Shown here one piece after another: positions 15,285 to 16,019 of a stretch of 16,019 bases of DNA. This stretch comes from Tissierellia bacterium (GTDB taxonomy: Bacteria; Bacillota_A; Clostridia; Tissierellales; Peptoniphilaceae). Under the pieces are notes generated by a model that worked only from the letters and a program-made list of their open reading frames with translations, was not told where the DNA came from and did no database searches. Within the stretch, counting starts at the first letter, position 1. Each line of letters begins with the position of its first letter. A program made the translations under genes and the position numbers. Location: assembly GCA_030537695.1 (NCBI GenBank), contig JAUNVJ010000020.1, positions 1 to 16,019 of the forward strand, in the 5' to 3' direction.

Positions 15285-15629
15285 TTATAATATTTTCAAA
15301 AATACACCAGAGGACTTTGTCATAAGAGTGATGCTAAAACCATATTTGTTTATTCTTTCAAGGGCCTATCTTGTATAATTTAGTTTAAGCTCTTCTTTAA
15401 TATATGGATCTGTCATAGAACCTGAGCCAATCATTACTTTTTTTCGTTTTCTTTTTAAAGATTCTTCTAAAAGTTCTAGAGCATTCTTTAACTTCTACAT
15501 CTTCAAATCGATTTTTATCCCATGGCATGTACTCCTTGAATCACAATAAATACAAATATGGGTACAGCCTCTGAATAAATGCATTCCATTTTTTGAAGAT
15601 AATATCCCTTTTCCCTTGGCAAAATGCAT
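15285..15629 (-). pseudogene. Radical SAM protein of the SPL-like family, truncated and broken
   Basis: From ATG 15629, with a GGAGAAGG region upstream, the frame reads MHFAKGKGILSSKNGMHLFR and GCTHICIYCDSRS. This contains the radical SAM cluster motif C22-x3-C26-x2-C29. A short segment then lies in another frame (WDKNRFEDVEVK), so two cancelling indels are present. It continues NALELLEESLKRKRKKVMIG and SGSMTDPYI, typical of the spore-photoproduct-lyase-like family found in Firmicutes. TAG replaces a codon at position 88 (NYTR-stop-ALERINKYGF), and after ITLMTKSS the family match ends and TAA follows (15285). Only about 115 of the usual 280-290 residues remain. It lies downstream of the DfsB-family gene in the same direction. 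The family is confident; the gene is non-functional as read. Confidence 0.8.
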
Positions 15630-15645
15630 CCTACCTTCTCCATAT

Positions 15646-16019
15646 CTACTTATTTTTCTTACAATTTTTTTGATGTGCTTTTAATTTCTTCATCCCCCAA
15701 TCATAATGACTAGAAGTAGCGCTTACAAAATATGAACCAAGGACACTTCCTCCCACCCATGGATAAACACCTTTGGAAAACAATTCTTCATTTGAAAATG
15801 TGTCAGCTAATTCTAAAACATCTCTATGGGATTTATGAAACATTTCTTTTGCATCTTCAAGAGAAGTGTTTTGATGTTTTTTCCAAAACTCCATATTCAT
15901 ATCTCCATAAGTTCTCCAATTATATGGAGTTGGAATAAAAGCTTTCTCCACTCCCTTAAGATTGGTATCTACCCAATTTAAAAGAAGCTGGTGCCATTCA
16001 TAGAGATGGATTAAAATAT
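15646..16019 (-). CDS. DfsB/ClbS-family (DUF1706) protein, cut by the window edge
   Basis: The last 123 residues are visible; the 5' end lies outside the window. The frame runs to the edge with ILIHLYEWHQLLLNWVDTNL, so the apparent start at GTG 15951 is internal. Family landmarks follow: PYNWRTYGDMNMEFWKKHQN, then FSNEELF, and YFVSATSSHYDWGMKKLK near the C-terminus. The family has a DinB-like four-helix bundle and is usually about 165-170 residues long. ClbS, its known member, protects E. coli from colibactin by opening its cyclopropane; most Firmicute members have no assigned role. It ends 17 bases before the start of the radical SAM remnant on the same strand, so the two may once have been cotranscribed. 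Confidence 0.92.
   Translation of the reverse strand, partial: ILIHLYEWHQLLLNWVDTNLKGVEKAFIPTPYNWRTYGDMNMEFWKKHQNTSLEDAKEMFHKSHRDVLELADTFSNEELFSKGVYPWVGGSVLGSYFVSATSSHYDWGMKKLKAHQKNCKKNK

Noticed and set aside
15256..15378. Open + frame continuing after the TGA of the 54-aa gene, suggesting a longer gene with one stop
   Set aside because: It lies opposite the radical SAM remnant, whose minus-strand reading matches a known family; the + frame is its shadow.

Overview
The window reads as chromosomal DNA of a low-GC Gram-positive anaerobe, probably a Clostridia or Tissierellia-type Firmicute. The signs are AT-rich DNA, strong GGAGG-type ribosome binding sites, TTG as a used start codon, and clostridial-type families (heterodimeric ABC exporter, SPL-like radical SAM protein, DfsB/ClbS family). 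I cannot name a species.

Left part (1-2700): tadA (tRNA adenosine deaminase) faces a PAP2-type phosphatase gene, and both end in one shared bidirectional hairpin. A small DUF3787-like gene lies behind the phosphatase gene on the same strand. Next is an IS30-family transposase gene broken by several frameshifts; all three codons of its catalytic DDE triad can still be read, in different frames.

Middle part (2700-11120): two overlapping genes on + encode the two halves of a heterodimeric ABC exporter and end in a strong terminator. On the minus strand follow an MscS-type mechanosensitive channel, a decayed unrecognised gene, a MATE efflux transporter and an AraC-family regulator. The regulator gene has a promoter overlapped by a 10-bp perfect inverted repeat, which looks like an operator. 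It lies just upstream of the MATE gene in the same direction, separated by a terminator, so control of MATE by the regulator is a reasonable inference.

Right part (11120-16019): sparse and strongly decayed. Intact genes are a 155-aa four-helix membrane protein, an ACT-domain protein, perhaps a 54-aa membrane protein, and the end of a DfsB/ClbS-family gene that runs off the right edge. Between them are broken genes: an SPL-like radical SAM gene truncated and with a nonsense codon, a 77-aa two-helix membrane protein broken by one base in an A7 tract, and several short coding-like segments that I could not identify.

No tRNA, rRNA, CRISPR array or riboswitch was recognised. I do not see convincing evidence for a new multi-gene system. 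The best leads are the putative AraC operator, the homopolymer frameshift in the 77-aa gene, and the row of undescribed gene remnants.
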